Assembly: GCF_030362795.1 (NCBI RefSeq)
Contig: NZ_JAUCBM010000001.1
Span: forward strand, 186,001 to 250,000
Source of the DNA: Pseudochrobactrum kiredjianiae
GTDB taxonomy: Bacteria > Pseudomonadota > Alphaproteobacteria > Rhizobiales > Rhizobiaceae
Length of the DNA stretch: 64,000 nt
Direction: 5' to 3'
Shown here: positions 55,018-63,006 of the stretch, one piece after another
Numbering within the stretch: the first letter of the stretch is position 1
Layout of the letters: the number at the start of each line of letters is the position of its first letter
Translations under genes and position numbers: made by a program
The notes under the pieces: generated by a model
What the model was told of the DNA's origin: nothing
Seen by the model: only the letters and a program-made list of their open reading frames with translations
The model's database searches: none

Positions 55018-55057
55018 AAGCCGCCGCTTGTTGTAAAACAGGCGGCGGTTTTCTGCA
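55018..55057 (+). terminator. Terminator of the M29 aminopeptidase gene
   Basis: GC-rich inverted repeat (CCGCCGC at 55021 pairing with GCGGCGG near 55048-55055) followed by TTTT, 35 bases after the stop. Confidence 0.75.
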
Positions 55058-55157
55058 AAATAGCAGGCGATATTGAGGCTTGTCGTCAGCCCTTGTGCTT
55101 TTTACAGTTTGGAGCATGCTTCCCGTAAGCAGGCACCAAAACCGGAGGAGTAAAAGC

Positions 55158-56375
55158 ATGAGCAGAGTTCGGCGGATTTTCTGGAAGGCGCTTATTGTTA
55201 TGATCATCGCGGCGGCGGTGCTTGGTCTTATCTACCGCAAGAAAATTCATGAATATTATGCGGTTTATCAATATGCCCAGACCTTTAAGCCGGATGTGAT
55301 CGATCAGAATTTCCGTTCGCTTTATAAAATCTATCCGTCCATCCCCGTGCCGCATGAAGGCGAGGTTAGCCCGCTGCCCTATCGGGAGCAGCCATTACCG
55401 GAAACATATGTCTATCAGGGAGAAACCAGACGCGTTGCTGACTGGCTGGATAAAACCCAAACTACAGGTTTTATCGTTGTGAAAGACGGCGTGGTTCTTC
55501 ATGAGCAATATGCGCGCGGTAATACGACAGCGACCCAGTCTATTGCCATGTCGATGTCCAAATCGACCATATCTTTTCTGATCGGCAATGCTGTGCGTGA
55601 CGGGCTGATCCGGCTGGATGAAACGGTTGACCGCTATGCGCCGGAACTGAGCGAGGGCGGCTATAAAGGCGTTACCGTCAAAAATGTGCTGCAAATGTCA
55701 TCCGGTATTGGTTTTAATGAGAATTACGGCGATCTGTCATCGGATATTGTGCATTATATCATCCAGATTTTGACCGGATCGGTGAAGGATTTCACTGCCC
55801 ATCTTAAAAATGTGCGCCCGCAGGGAACACAGAATATCTATGTTTCAGCGGATACGCAGGTACTGGCCATGGTGCTGGAAGGCGCAACGGGCAAGCCTTT
55901 TGTGGAATATTTCCGCGAGAAATTATGGTCACGTCTGGGCGCTGAAGCCGATGCCTATTGGCTCGCTGATGCCCGTGGTGATGCGGTTGCTGCCGGTGGC
56001 CTGAATGCGGTGCTGCGTGATTATGCCCGTTTTGGCCTGCTCTATATGAATGAAGGGCGCAATTTCAAAGGTGAGCAACTGGTGCCCGCACAATGGGTAC
56101 ATGATTCCGTGACACCGGATGCACCTTATCTGATGCCGGGGCGCGATGATCCGCAAGCCGGTAAGCCGCTGGGCTATGGCTATCAGTGGTGGATTCCAGG
56201 CAAGCCGCAAGGCGATTTCGTTGCAGTCGGCATTTACGGGCAGTTTATTTATGTTAATCCGCAGCGCAAAGTCGTGATTGCTAAAACTTCCGCCTATGCT
56301 GATTATAACAAGACCGGCCAGCAAATGAAGGATGAGAGCATCATCGCGTTACAGGCCATTGCCGATACATTATGA
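55158..56375 (+). CDS. Serine hydrolase, beta-lactamase/penicillin-binding-like (AmpC/EstB) family, membrane-anchored
   Basis: 405-residue protein. An N-terminal membrane anchor (residues about 10-26, ALIVMIIAAAVLGLIY) is followed by a class C beta-lactamase-type domain with the SxxK nucleophile at 132-135 (SMSK). A YGYQWW block lies near the C-terminus. Such proteins include esterases and 6-aminohexanoate-dimer hydrolase-like enzymes; beta-lactamase activity should not be assumed. A strong GGAGGAG lies seven bases before the ATG; an in-frame start 78 bases upstream lacks this. Confidence 0.86.
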   Translation: MSRVRRIFWKALIVMIIAAAVLGLIYRKKIHEYYAVYQYAQTFKPDVIDQNFRSLYKIYPSIPVPHEGEVSPLPYREQPLPETYVYQGETRRVADWLDKTQTTGFIVVKDGVVLHEQYARGNTTATQSIAMSMSKSTISFLIGNAVRDGLIRLDETVDRYAPELSEGGYKGVTVKNVLQMSSGIGFNENYGDLSSDIVHYIIQILTGSVKDFTAHLKNVRPQGTQNIYVSADTQVLAMVLEGATGKPFVEYFREKLWSRLGAEADAYWLADARGDAVAAGGLNAVLRDYARFGLLYMNEGRNFKGEQLVPAQWVHDSVTPDAPYLMPGRDDPQAGKPLGYGYQWWIPGKPQGDFVAVGIYGQFIYVNPQRKVVIAKTSAYADYNKTGQQMKDESIIALQAIADTL

Positions 56376-56378
56376 ATA

Positions 56379-56410
56379 AAAACGCCGCCGGTTTATACCG
56401 GCGGCGTTTT
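56379..56410. terminator. Bidirectional terminator before dps
   Basis: Perfect 14-bp stem AAAACGCCGCCGGT with its complement around TTAT, between the serine hydrolase gene and convergent dps. Confidence 0.9.
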
Positions 56411-56432
56411 CAATTAGCTGCAAAGCCTGAAA

Positions 56433-56930
56433 TTATTCCTGAACATGAGCTTCAAGGAACCACAGGGCTTTATCGAGGCTGCGTGATGCTGTGGTGAAAA
56501 TATCCGCACTGTCATCATCACCGGCTTCGGCGGCATCTTTAATCGACTGGCGCACTAGATTGGCCACAGCGCCATAATGATCGATCAGTGCATGAAGATG
56601 GTCTTTGATGGCGTAGATATCTTCCGGGTAAGGCTTGAGAATGGTGGATTCCGCAACGGTCTGGGTTGTGCCCAATGCAGTACCACCAAGCTGAACAGCG
56701 CGTTCTGCAATCGTATCGGCATGATCATCTAGTTCGGTGCGGAAACCGTCCAGCATTTCATGAACTGCAATGAACTGAATGCCCTTGAGGTTCCAATGTG
56801 CCTGCTTGGTAATCAGCGCAAGATCAATGATCGCAGCCAGATTCTTGTTCAGCAGGGCAATGACCGTGGTTTTGGCATTGGTCGGGAGATTGTTTTTTGT
56901 CGGATGATTTTTAGGTTTAGACGCAGACAT
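56433..56930 (-). CDS. dps: DNA protection during starvation protein (Dps)
   Basis: 165-residue ferritin-like protein that forms a 12-mer, binds DNA and oxidises iron. The ferroxidase motifs are intact: KQAHWNLKG (His45) and DDHADTIAERAVQLGG. A Lys-rich N-terminal tail (SASKPKNHPTKNN) may bind DNA. Start at 56930 has AAGGA upstream; the frame is open 22 codons further without support. The 270-base gap to tsaB must hold its promoter, which I cannot pinpoint. Confidence 0.95.
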   Translation of the reverse strand: MSASKPKNHPTKNNLPTNAKTTVIALLNKNLAAIIDLALITKQAHWNLKGIQFIAVHEMLDGFRTELDDHADTIAERAVQLGGTALGTTQTVAESTILKPYPEDIYAIKDHLHALIDHYGAVANLVRQSIKDAAEAGDDDSADIFTTASRSLDKALWFLEAHVQE

Positions 56931-57200
56931 TATGATTTCCTTCTTAAAGAGGGCAAACATTGCGTTTGTCCGGGAGACTGCCGGAGAGGGCGTCACAAGA
57001 AACCGGACGCAGCAGATACTGTTATGAAGATCACATAATAGAGGTAGGGTTGTTCTCAGTCATTTAAAGGGCTTACGCCGAATATTATGTTTGTTTCTAC
57101 AAAAGATGGCGTGCTATTTAAAATTATTCCGGCAGGAAAATCCGGCATCACGGAATTGCCGTACTTGCCGATGTTCCTAATCTGCTTTAGGTCGTAAGTT

Positions 57201-57899
57201 ATGACGATACTTGCCCTCGACACTGCAGGCAGCCTGTGTGCTGCCGCCCTTTATGATCCGCAGACACAGCAGGTTCTTGCTGAGGTCAGCCATGATATTG
57301 GCAAAGGCCATGCGGAGTTGCTGCTGGATTATATTGCGCAATGTTTTGAGACGGCAAAGATTTCGCGCAGTGATGTGAGCCGGATTGCCGTTAATATCGG
57401 CCCAGGCTCTTTTACCGGTGTGCGTGTTGGCGTTTCCGCAGCGCGTGGTTTCGGTCTGGCACTGTCCTGTCCGGTGATCGGCGTCAGCGGTTTTGAAGCA
57501 CTGAGTGCTGAGATGCAAGCCATAGCGCCCGCACAGCCTGTTCTGATCGCATTATCCGCCTATCGCGGAGATATTTATGCGCAGGGCTTTGATGCACAAG
57601 GGCAGGCTTCAACCACACCTTTGGCCGGTAATGAGGCAGAACTGCTGCCGGTTTTGCAGCAACTCGGAGCAGAGTATGCGCTGGCCGGCAGCGCAGCTGT
57701 CCAATTGCAGGCAGCTGAAGGTAGTGAGCGCCGGATTATCAGCGCCTCTGCCCATGCATCCATCGGCACTTTTGCACGGCTTGCGGCACAGCGCGAGGCA
57801 GGCGCACCGCCGGAGCCGCTTTATATGCGCGGGCCGGATGTAAAACCCCAGACTGGGTTCGCACTCCCGCGTCAACAAGCGAAGCAGGAACGCGGATGA
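57201..57899 (+). CDS. tsaB: tRNA N6-threonylcarbamoyladenosine modification protein TsaB
   Basis: 232-residue ASKHA-fold protein that, with TsaD and TsaE, makes t6A37 on ANN-reading tRNAs. N-terminal MTILALDTAGSLCAAAL and the block NIGPGSFTGVRVGVSAARGFGLAL are diagnostic. The stop overlaps the rimI start by ATGA (57896). tsaB-rimI is a widespread pairing. Start ATG at 57201, ribosome site weak. Confidence 0.95.
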   Translation: MTILALDTAGSLCAAALYDPQTQQVLAEVSHDIGKGHAELLLDYIAQCFETAKISRSDVSRIAVNIGPGSFTGVRVGVSAARGFGLALSCPVIGVSGFEALSAEMQAIAPAQPVLIALSAYRGDIYAQGFDAQGQASTTPLAGNEAELLPVLQQLGAEYALAGSAAVQLQAAEGSERRIISASAHASIGTFARLAAQREAGAPPEPLYMRGPDVKPQTGFALPRQQAKQERG

Positions 57900-58420
57900 T
57901 CAGTTTTCCTTTCTCGCGGCAGAGTTTTGTTTTGGAAGGGCTGGCGCAGGATCATTGCGCTGAGCTTGCCGCGCTTCATGCACCTGCTTTTCATCATGCA
58001 TGGAGCGAGGAAGATTTTGCGGGCATGCTTTCGCAAGGTAATATTTTCGGTTTTATTGCCCGTCCCATAGGTAAGCCTGCTCAAAGCGCCGGTTTTGTGC
58101 TTGCACGACTGGTAGCCGGTGAAGCGGAAATTCTCACCATTGCGGTATCGTCGGCCTTTCAGCGTCGTGGTATCGGCCGTGATCTGATGGAGGGCGTGTT
58201 GCGTCACCTCCATCATGAGCGGGCGGAGAGCCTGTTTCTTGAGGTCGATGAGAGCAATGTGGCTGCTCAGGCGCTGTATCGCCGCTTAGGCTTTATACAG
58301 GTCGGTAATCGTGCCGGTTATTATGAAACCGGCCAAGGGTCTGGGCAAGGATCTGGACCGGGGCGCAGCAATGCGCTGGTGCTGCGCAAACAATTTCCGG
58401 AAGAGATCAGAGTGCCATGA
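57896..58420 (+). CDS. rimI: Ribosomal-protein-alanine N-acetyltransferase RimI-like
   Basis: 174-residue GNAT acetyltransferase with the acetyl-CoA motif RRGIGRDLM and the C-terminal ALYRRLGFIQVGNRAGYY. RimI acetylates the N-terminal alanine of ribosomal protein S18. The C-terminus has a glycine/serine-rich insert (residues about 150-160) before NALVLRK. Starts inside the tsaB stop and its own stop overlaps the plsC-like gene (ATGA at 58417), so three genes are coupled. Confidence 0.92.
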   Translation: MISFPFSRQSFVLEGLAQDHCAELAALHAPAFHHAWSEEDFAGMLSQGNIFGFIARPIGKPAQSAGFVLARLVAGEAEILTIAVSSAFQRRGIGRDLMEGVLRHLHHERAESLFLEVDESNVAAQALYRRLGFIQVGNRAGYYETGQGSGQGSGPGRSNALVLRKQFPEEIRVP

Positions 58421-59229
58421 TCGGTGTTATCCGCATCGCGGTTATTCTCGGGCTGTTTATCAGTCTCGTTATCTCGCTGGTGCCGTTTCAGTATCTTTTC
58501 ATTAAAGCACGGCTGGGCTGGCAGCGGGTTTTGCCGCGCTTTTTCCATCGTATTGCAGCATGGCTGCTGGGTTTTCGCGTGAAAGTGCAAGGGGAGATGG
58601 TGCAGGACCGCCCGCTGCTGCTGGTCGCCAATCATGTCTCATGGAGCGATATCGTCGTTTTATCCTCTGTCGCTAATGTCTGTTTCATCGCCAAGTCTGA
58701 AGTCCGTAAATGGCCTGTATTCGGTACCTTCGCGGTTTTGCAGCGGACAGTTTTTGTGGAGCGTGAGAAAAAAGGCCGCACAGCGCAGCAGGCTTCCGAT
58801 ATTGCACTGCGTCTGGCCGGTGGTGATGCGATGGTGCTGTTTCCTGAAGGCACGACATCAGACGGCAATCGTGTGCTGCCGTTCAAAACCTCTTTATTTG
58901 GCGCGGCCCATGCGGTTATCCGCGAGGCCGGCGCGCAGGAAGTGATCGTGCAGCCGGTATCGATTGCCTATACGGGTGTTCACGGTATGCCGATGGGGCG
59001 TTTCCACCGCCCTATTGCTTCATGGCCGGGGGACGTGCAGCTGATGCCGCATCTGAAGGGTATTCTTAAAGAGGGCGCGATTGACGTGGAAATCCGCTTC
59101 GGCGAGCCGATGAGTGTGCGTGCGGAAACCAGCCGCAAGGAACTGGCACGTATTATGGAAGATCGTGTGACGACAATGCTGCAAAGCTCGTTGATGGGGC
59201 GTGAAATCACCCCGACAGAAGATCAATAA
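58417..59229 (+). CDS. 1-acyl-sn-glycerol-3-phosphate acyltransferase (PlsC-like)
   Basis: 270-residue membrane-bound acyltransferase with an N-terminal membrane segment (residues 1-20), HX4D motif NHVSWSDI and the FPEGTTSDGNR glycerol-phosphate motif. Acylates lysophosphatidic acid or a related lysolipid such as the OlsA substrate of ornithine lipids. Third gene of tsaB-rimI-plsC, overlapping rimI by four bases. It ends eight bases from the irr tail remnant on the other strand. Confidence 0.9.
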   Translation: MIGVIRIAVILGLFISLVISLVPFQYLFIKARLGWQRVLPRFFHRIAAWLLGFRVKVQGEMVQDRPLLLVANHVSWSDIVVLSSVANVCFIAKSEVRKWPVFGTFAVLQRTVFVEREKKGRTAQQASDIALRLAGGDAMVLFPEGTTSDGNRVLPFKTSLFGAAHAVIREAGAQEVIVQPVSIAYTGVHGMPMGRFHRPIASWPGDVQLMPHLKGILKEGAIDVEIRFGEPMSVRAETSRKELARIMEDRVTTMLQSSLMGREITPTEDQ

Positions 59230-59237
59230 AGCGAAAA

Positions 59238-59299
59238 TCAGTCTTTGCGGCGCAATCGCATAATTACATCAACCCGTGCGGTGTCGGTATCTGATTGTA
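59238..59299 (-). pseudogene. Diverged second copy of the irr 3' end (remnant)
   Basis: Just downstream of the irr stop, about 36 bases (59238-59273) repeat the last 11 sense codons of irr plus the stop, 62 bp away. Translated, the remnant reads RVDVIMRLRRKD and stop; intact irr ends NVDVIVRLRRKD and stop. The seven differences within those 36 bases are six synonymous changes and one Met/Val swap. It is not in frame with irr and has no start of its own. The frame stays open upstream to the junction. Best read as the leftover tail of a diverged irr allele. Confidence 0.6.
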
Positions 59300-59737
59300 T
59301 CAGTCCTTCCGACGTAACCGCACAATCACATCAACATTCACGATTTCCATGCCTTCCGGTGCTTTCGGCAGATTGCTGACGACAGGCTGGCCGGTTTCAC
59401 TGTCAGGAATGTCAAAAACGATATTCTCGCCTTCGACAAAGAAATGATGGTGATCGGAAATATTGGTGTCAAAATAGGTTTTTGACCCTTCAACCGAGAT
59501 AATGCGCAGCATGCCAGCTTCAGTAAACTGGTGTAGCGTATTATAAACGGTGGCAAGAGAGACCGGCACAGAAGCGAAAACGGCTTCCTCGTGCAGTTCT
59601 TCTGCTGAAAGATGGCGGTCGCCGTGTGCGTAAATCAGGCTGGCAAGCGCAACCCGCTGGCGCGTCGGTCTGAGACCGGCGACCCGTAGGCGCTCCTCAA
59701 TCGAAGCGTTGCTGGCATGGGAGGAATGAATATTCAT
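59300..59737 (-). CDS. irr: Iron response regulator Irr (Fur family)
   Basis: 145-residue Fur-superfamily regulator of iron and haem genes in Rhizobiales. Winged helix at residues 15-85 (GLRPTRQRVALASLIYAHGDRHLSAEELHEEA), then the Irr-type metal/haem region DHHHFFVEGENIVFDIP. It has no cysteine, so neither a structural zinc site nor a Bradyrhizobium-type haem motif. Start at 59737 (MNIHSSH) has AGG upstream. Divergent from fabA, as in other rhizobia. A 19-bp near-perfect palindrome lies just upstream and may be an operator. Confidence 0.92.
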   Translation of the reverse strand: MNIHSSHASNASIEERLRVAGLRPTRQRVALASLIYAHGDRHLSAEELHEEAVFASVPVSLATVYNTLHQFTEAGMLRIISVEGSKTYFDTNISDHHHFFVEGENIVFDIPDSETGQPVVSNLPKAPEGMEIVNVDVIVRLRRKD

Positions 59738-59755
59738 CACTGACCTGTCAGAAGC

Positions 59756-59774
59756 TTGAAACAAATTGGTTCAA
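59756..59774. promoter_or_regulatory. 19-bp palindrome upstream of irr
   Basis: TTGAAACAAATTGGTTCAA: eight of nine base pairs match around a central base. It lies 18 bases before the irr start codon. The size and symmetry suit a Fur-superfamily or iron-responsive operator, but it does not match the Irr box I know (TTTAGAA-type) and has N11 rather than the N9 of the RirA TGA-N9-TCA box. Confidence 0.45.
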
Positions 59775-60098
59775 AATTAATGCTTGAGGGCTGTTGCCCA
59801 TCCTGTCACAAGATTGATATATGCGCTGAACGAATGACTGGCAATAGCTATTCCTGTATATCTTTGCAGGCAAATAGTTTCTTGCAGGTATTTTACAGCG
59901 GGAAACACTCTGTGTTAAAGCATTTCGCAAGCTGATAAGTGGCCGCGATCATGCGACTGCTAAAAAATTCGGAATGGTGCCGCAGACAGGTTAAAGCGTG
60001 GCACATTCCTGAGGTGTGCAAATATTTTGTCTGAGGCTGGCGGAGCACTTCGCTAGAGGCCGCACAGACAGCAGACAGATAAATGATTGGAGTGGGTT

Positions 60099-60614
60099 AT
60101 GGCAGAGCAGAAGTCAAGTTACGGTTATGAGGAGCTTCTCAGCTGCGCTCGCGGTGAAATGTTTGGTCCTGGCAATGCCCAGCTGCCTCTGCCACCGATG
60201 CTGATGGTACACCGCATCACCGATATTTCGGAAACCGGCGGTGAATTCGGTAAAGGTTATATCCGCGCTGAATATGATGTGAAGCCGGATGACTGGTATT
60301 TCCCTTGCCATTTTCAGGGCAATCCGATCATGCCGGGCTGTCTCGGCCTTGACGGTATGTGGCAGCTGACCGGCTTTTTCCTTGGCTGGCTCGGTGAGCC
60401 GGGCCGCGGTATGGCGCTGTCCACCGGCGAAGTGAAGTTTAAAGGCATGGTGCGTCCGCATACCAAGCTGCTTGAATATGGCATCGACTTCAAACGCGTG
60501 ATGCGTGGTCGTCTGGTTCTGGGTACAGCGGATGGCTGGCTCAAAGCAGATGGCGAAACAATTTATAAGGCATCTGATCTGCGCGTCGGCCTGTCGAAAG
60601 ACAGCGAAGCGTAA
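60099..60614 (+). CDS. fabA: 3-hydroxydecanoyl-ACP dehydratase/isomerase FabA
   Basis: 171-residue hot-dog enzyme that dehydrates 3-hydroxyacyl-ACP and isomerises trans-2- to cis-3-decenoyl-ACP, the branch point to unsaturated fatty acids. Catalytic His71 is in [23 protein letters not shown] and Asp85 lies in the same block. Start at 60099 follows TTGGAG; a TTG four codons earlier is less likely. Heads fabA-fabB-fabI, with a 284-base gap to fabB containing a palindromic repeat. Confidence 0.96.
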   Translation: MAEQKSSYGYEELLSCARGEMFGPGNAQLPLPPMLMVHRITDISETGGEFGKGYIRAEYDVKPDDWYFPCHFQGNPIMPGCLGLDGMWQLTGFFLGWLGEPGRGMALSTGEVKFKGMVRPHTKLLEYGIDFKRVMRGRLVLGTADGWLKADGETIYKASDLRVGLSKDSEA

Positions 60615-60661
60615 GCCGAAAAATTGTGACGGGCATAAGCCTTTCAGATTATCAGAGCGCC

Positions 60662-60681
60662 GTGTGCCAGACTTGGCACAC
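60662..60681. other. Palindrome in the fabA-fabB gap
   Basis: GTGTGCCA (60662-60669) and TGGCACAC (60674-60681) around GACT. No T-run follows, so not a typical terminator; it could be an operator or RNA hairpin. Confidence 0.4.
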
Positions 60682-60707
60682 AAAACGCGCTTTAACTCTA
60701 TAAAATT

Positions 60708-60753
60708 AGAGCATAATTCCTTAAACTGATCCTAGTTTAAGGAATTATGCTCT
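60708..60753. repeat. Dispersed palindromic repeat, copy 2 (AGCATAATTCC family)
   Basis: Perfect 20-bp stem (60708-60727 with 60734-60753) around GATCCT. It shares an 18-base exact match with the element at 5434-5484. It lies between fabA and fabB. Confidence 0.75.
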
Positions 60754-60898
60754 ATTATCCACGGGTGCGACCACATTAAATTGAACAGTTTTGTGTGGCC
60801 GCCCTCAAAATATGCAAAACGCGCACTTATGTTACCGCAGATAGCGGCATCCGCAAAAGCAGGGTGCCACTCAGGGAACAAGTGCAAAGGAGAACGCA

Positions 60899-62122
60899 AT
60901 GCGGCGTGTTGTCGTTACCGGAATGGGGATTGTATCCTCAATTGGCAATAATACCGAAGAGGTTCTGACCTCTTTGTTTGAGGCCAGATCGGGTATCCGG
61001 CGGGCAGAGGATCAGGCGGAACTCGGTTTTCGCTGTCAGGTTTCCGGTGCGCCGCAGATCGATGTTGAAGCGCTGGTTGACCGCCGCGCAATGCGTTTTC
61101 ACGGTCGTGGCACTGCATGGAACCATGTGGCCATGGATCAGGCGATTGCCGATGCAGGCCTGAGCGATGAACAGGTTTCTAACGAGCGTACCGGTATCAT
61201 CATGGGTTCCGGCGGACCTTCGACCCGTGTGATCGTTGATTCTGCCGATATTACCCGTGAAAAAGGCCCAAAACGCGTTGGTCCTTTTGCTGTGCCGAAA
61301 GCCATGAGCTCAACGGCCTCTGCCACATTGGCGACCTTCTTCAAGATCAAGGGCATCAATTATTCGATCTCCTCGGCTTGTGCGACGTCCAATCATTGTA
61401 TCGGTAATGCGGTTGAGATGATTCAATACGGCAAACAGGATCGTATGTTTGCAGGTGGCTGTGAAGATCTCGACTGGACATTGTCAGTGTTGTTTGACGC
61501 CATGGGCGCGATGTCTTCAAAATATAATGATACGCCGGAACGTGCATCGCGTGCTTATGACAAAAACCGTGACGGTTTCGTCATTGCCGGTGGTGCCGGT
61601 GTATTGGTGCTGGAAGATCTGGAAACCGCACTGGCACGCGGTGCCAAGATTTACGGCGAAGTTGTCGGCTACGGCGCAACATCAGACGGCTATGACATGG
61701 TTGCTCCATCGGGCGAAGGTGCGGAGCGCTGCATGCGCATGGCGCTCTCAACCGTGAAGGGCAAGATTGACTATATCAACCCGCATGCCACATCGACCCC
61801 TGCGGGTGATGCACCGGAAATCGAAGCGATCCGTAAAGTATTTGGTTCAGGCGATGCCTGCCCGCCGATTGCGGCAACCAAATCGCTGACCGGTCACTCG
61901 CTGGGTGCAACCGGTGTTCAGGAAGCGATTTACTCGCTTTTGATGATGCAGAATAATTTTATCTGCGAGAGCGCGCATATCGATGAGCTGGACCCGGATT
62001 TTGCGGATATGCCGATCGTGCGCAAACGCATCGATAATGCTGAAATGAATACAGTACTGTCCAACTCCTTCGGTTTTGGTGGAACGAACGCAACGCTGGT
62101 ATTCCAGCGTTATCAGGGCTGA
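60899..62122 (+). CDS. fabB: 3-oxoacyl-ACP synthase I FabB
   Basis: 407-residue condensing enzyme of the FabB class that elongates cis-3-decenoyl-ACP in unsaturated fatty-acid synthesis. Catalytic Cys161 in [14 protein letters not shown], first His in [12 protein letters not shown], second His in [12 protein letters not shown]. Full length. AAAGGAG precedes the ATG. The 12-base gap to fabI shows co-transcription. Confidence 0.96.
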   Translation: MRRVVVTGMGIVSSIGNNTEEVLTSLFEARSGIRRAEDQAELGFRCQVSGAPQIDVEALVDRRAMRFHGRGTAWNHVAMDQAIADAGLSDEQVSNERTGIIMGSGGPSTRVIVDSADITREKGPKRVGPFAVPKAMSSTASATLATFFKIKGINYSISSACATSNHCIGNAVEMIQYGKQDRMFAGGCEDLDWTLSVLFDAMGAMSSKYNDTPERASRAYDKNRDGFVIAGGAGVLVLEDLETALARGAKIYGEVVGYGATSDGYDMVAPSGEGAERCMRMALSTVKGKIDYINPHATSTPAGDAPEIEAIRKVFGSGDACPPIAATKSLTGHSLGATGVQEAIYSLLMMQNNFICESAHIDELDPDFADMPIVRKRIDNAEMNTVLSNSFGFGGTNATLVFQRYQG

Positions 62123-62134
62123 CGGAGAGAGAGT

Positions 62135-62953
62135 ATGCAGGATTTAATGAAAGGCAAACGCGGGCTGATTATGGGTGTTGCAAACAACCATTCTCTTGCT
62201 TGGGGTATTGCCAAACATCTTGCCGATCAGGGTGCTGAGCTGGCTTTCACCTATCAGGGCGATGCCCTTGGCAAGCGCGTCAAACCATTGGCAGAGCAGG
62301 TCGGATCGGATTTGGTTCTGCCTTGCGATGTTGAAGATATTGCAACTGTTGATGCGGTCTTTGACGAGATCGAGAAAAAATGGGGCAAGCTCGATTTTAT
62401 CGTTCACGCTATTGGTTTCTCCGACAAGACAGAGCTGAAAGGCCGTTATGCGGATGTAACCACCCGTGAAAACTTCAGCCGTACCATGGTGATCTCTGCT
62501 TATTCCTTCACGGAAGTGGCACAGCGCGCTGAACGTCTGATGAAAGACGGCGGTTCGATCCTCACGCTGACCTATGGCGGCTCAACCCGCACCATCCCGA
62601 ACTACAATGTGATGGGTGTTGCCAAGGCTGCTCTGGAAGCTATGGTGCGTTATCTGGCTGCCGATTATGGCCCGCAGAATATCCGTGTGAACGCAATTTC
62701 CGCAGGTCCTGTGCGTACATTGGCTGGTGCCGGTATTGGTGATGCCCGTGCGATCTTCTCGTATCAGCGTCGTAATTCGCCGCTGCGCCGCACTGTAGAT
62801 ATTGATGATGTGGGTAAATCTGCAGTCTATCTGCTGTCGGATTTGTCGAGCGGTGTCACCGGTGAAATCCATTATGTGGATTCCGGTTATAACATCGTTT
62901 CAATGCCGACATTGGAAGAGCTGAAAAGCTCGGATGCAACCGGCACTGAATAA
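62135..62953 (+). CDS. fabI: Enoyl-ACP reductase FabI
   Basis: 272-residue NADH-dependent short-chain dehydrogenase that completes each elongation cycle and is the usual target of triclosan. Nucleotide-binding GVANNHSLAWGIAK replaces the usual SDR glycine pattern, as in all FabI. Active-site Tyr157 and Lys164 lie in PNYNVMGVAKAAL; Tyr147 is in LTYGGST. Many rhizobia carry two FabI copies, so another may exist outside the window. Last gene of fabA-fabB-fabI. Confidence 0.96.
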   Translation: MQDLMKGKRGLIMGVANNHSLAWGIAKHLADQGAELAFTYQGDALGKRVKPLAEQVGSDLVLPCDVEDIATVDAVFDEIEKKWGKLDFIVHAIGFSDKTELKGRYADVTTRENFSRTMVISAYSFTEVAQRAERLMKDGGSILTLTYGGSTRTIPNYNVMGVAKAALEAMVRYLAADYGPQNIRVNAISAGPVRTLAGAGIGDARAIFSYQRRNSPLRRTVDIDDVGKSAVYLLSDLSSGVTGEIHYVDSGYNIVSMPTLEELKSSDATGTE

Positions 62954-62971
62954 GTCTGATGCATATGATAT

Positions 62972-63001
62972 AAAAAAGCCGCGCATTGCGCGGCTTTTTT
63001 T
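62972..63001. terminator. Bidirectional terminator after fabI
   Basis: Perfect 13-bp stem AAAAAAGCCGCGC with its complement around ATT, between fabI and a convergent methyltransferase gene. Confidence 0.9.
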
Positions 63002-63006
63002 GTAAT

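Noticed and set aside
60674-60690. TGGCAC followed by CGC as a sigma-54 promoter before fabB
   Set aside because: The -12 element TTGC is missing; the TGGCAC is explained by the palindrome at 60662-60681.
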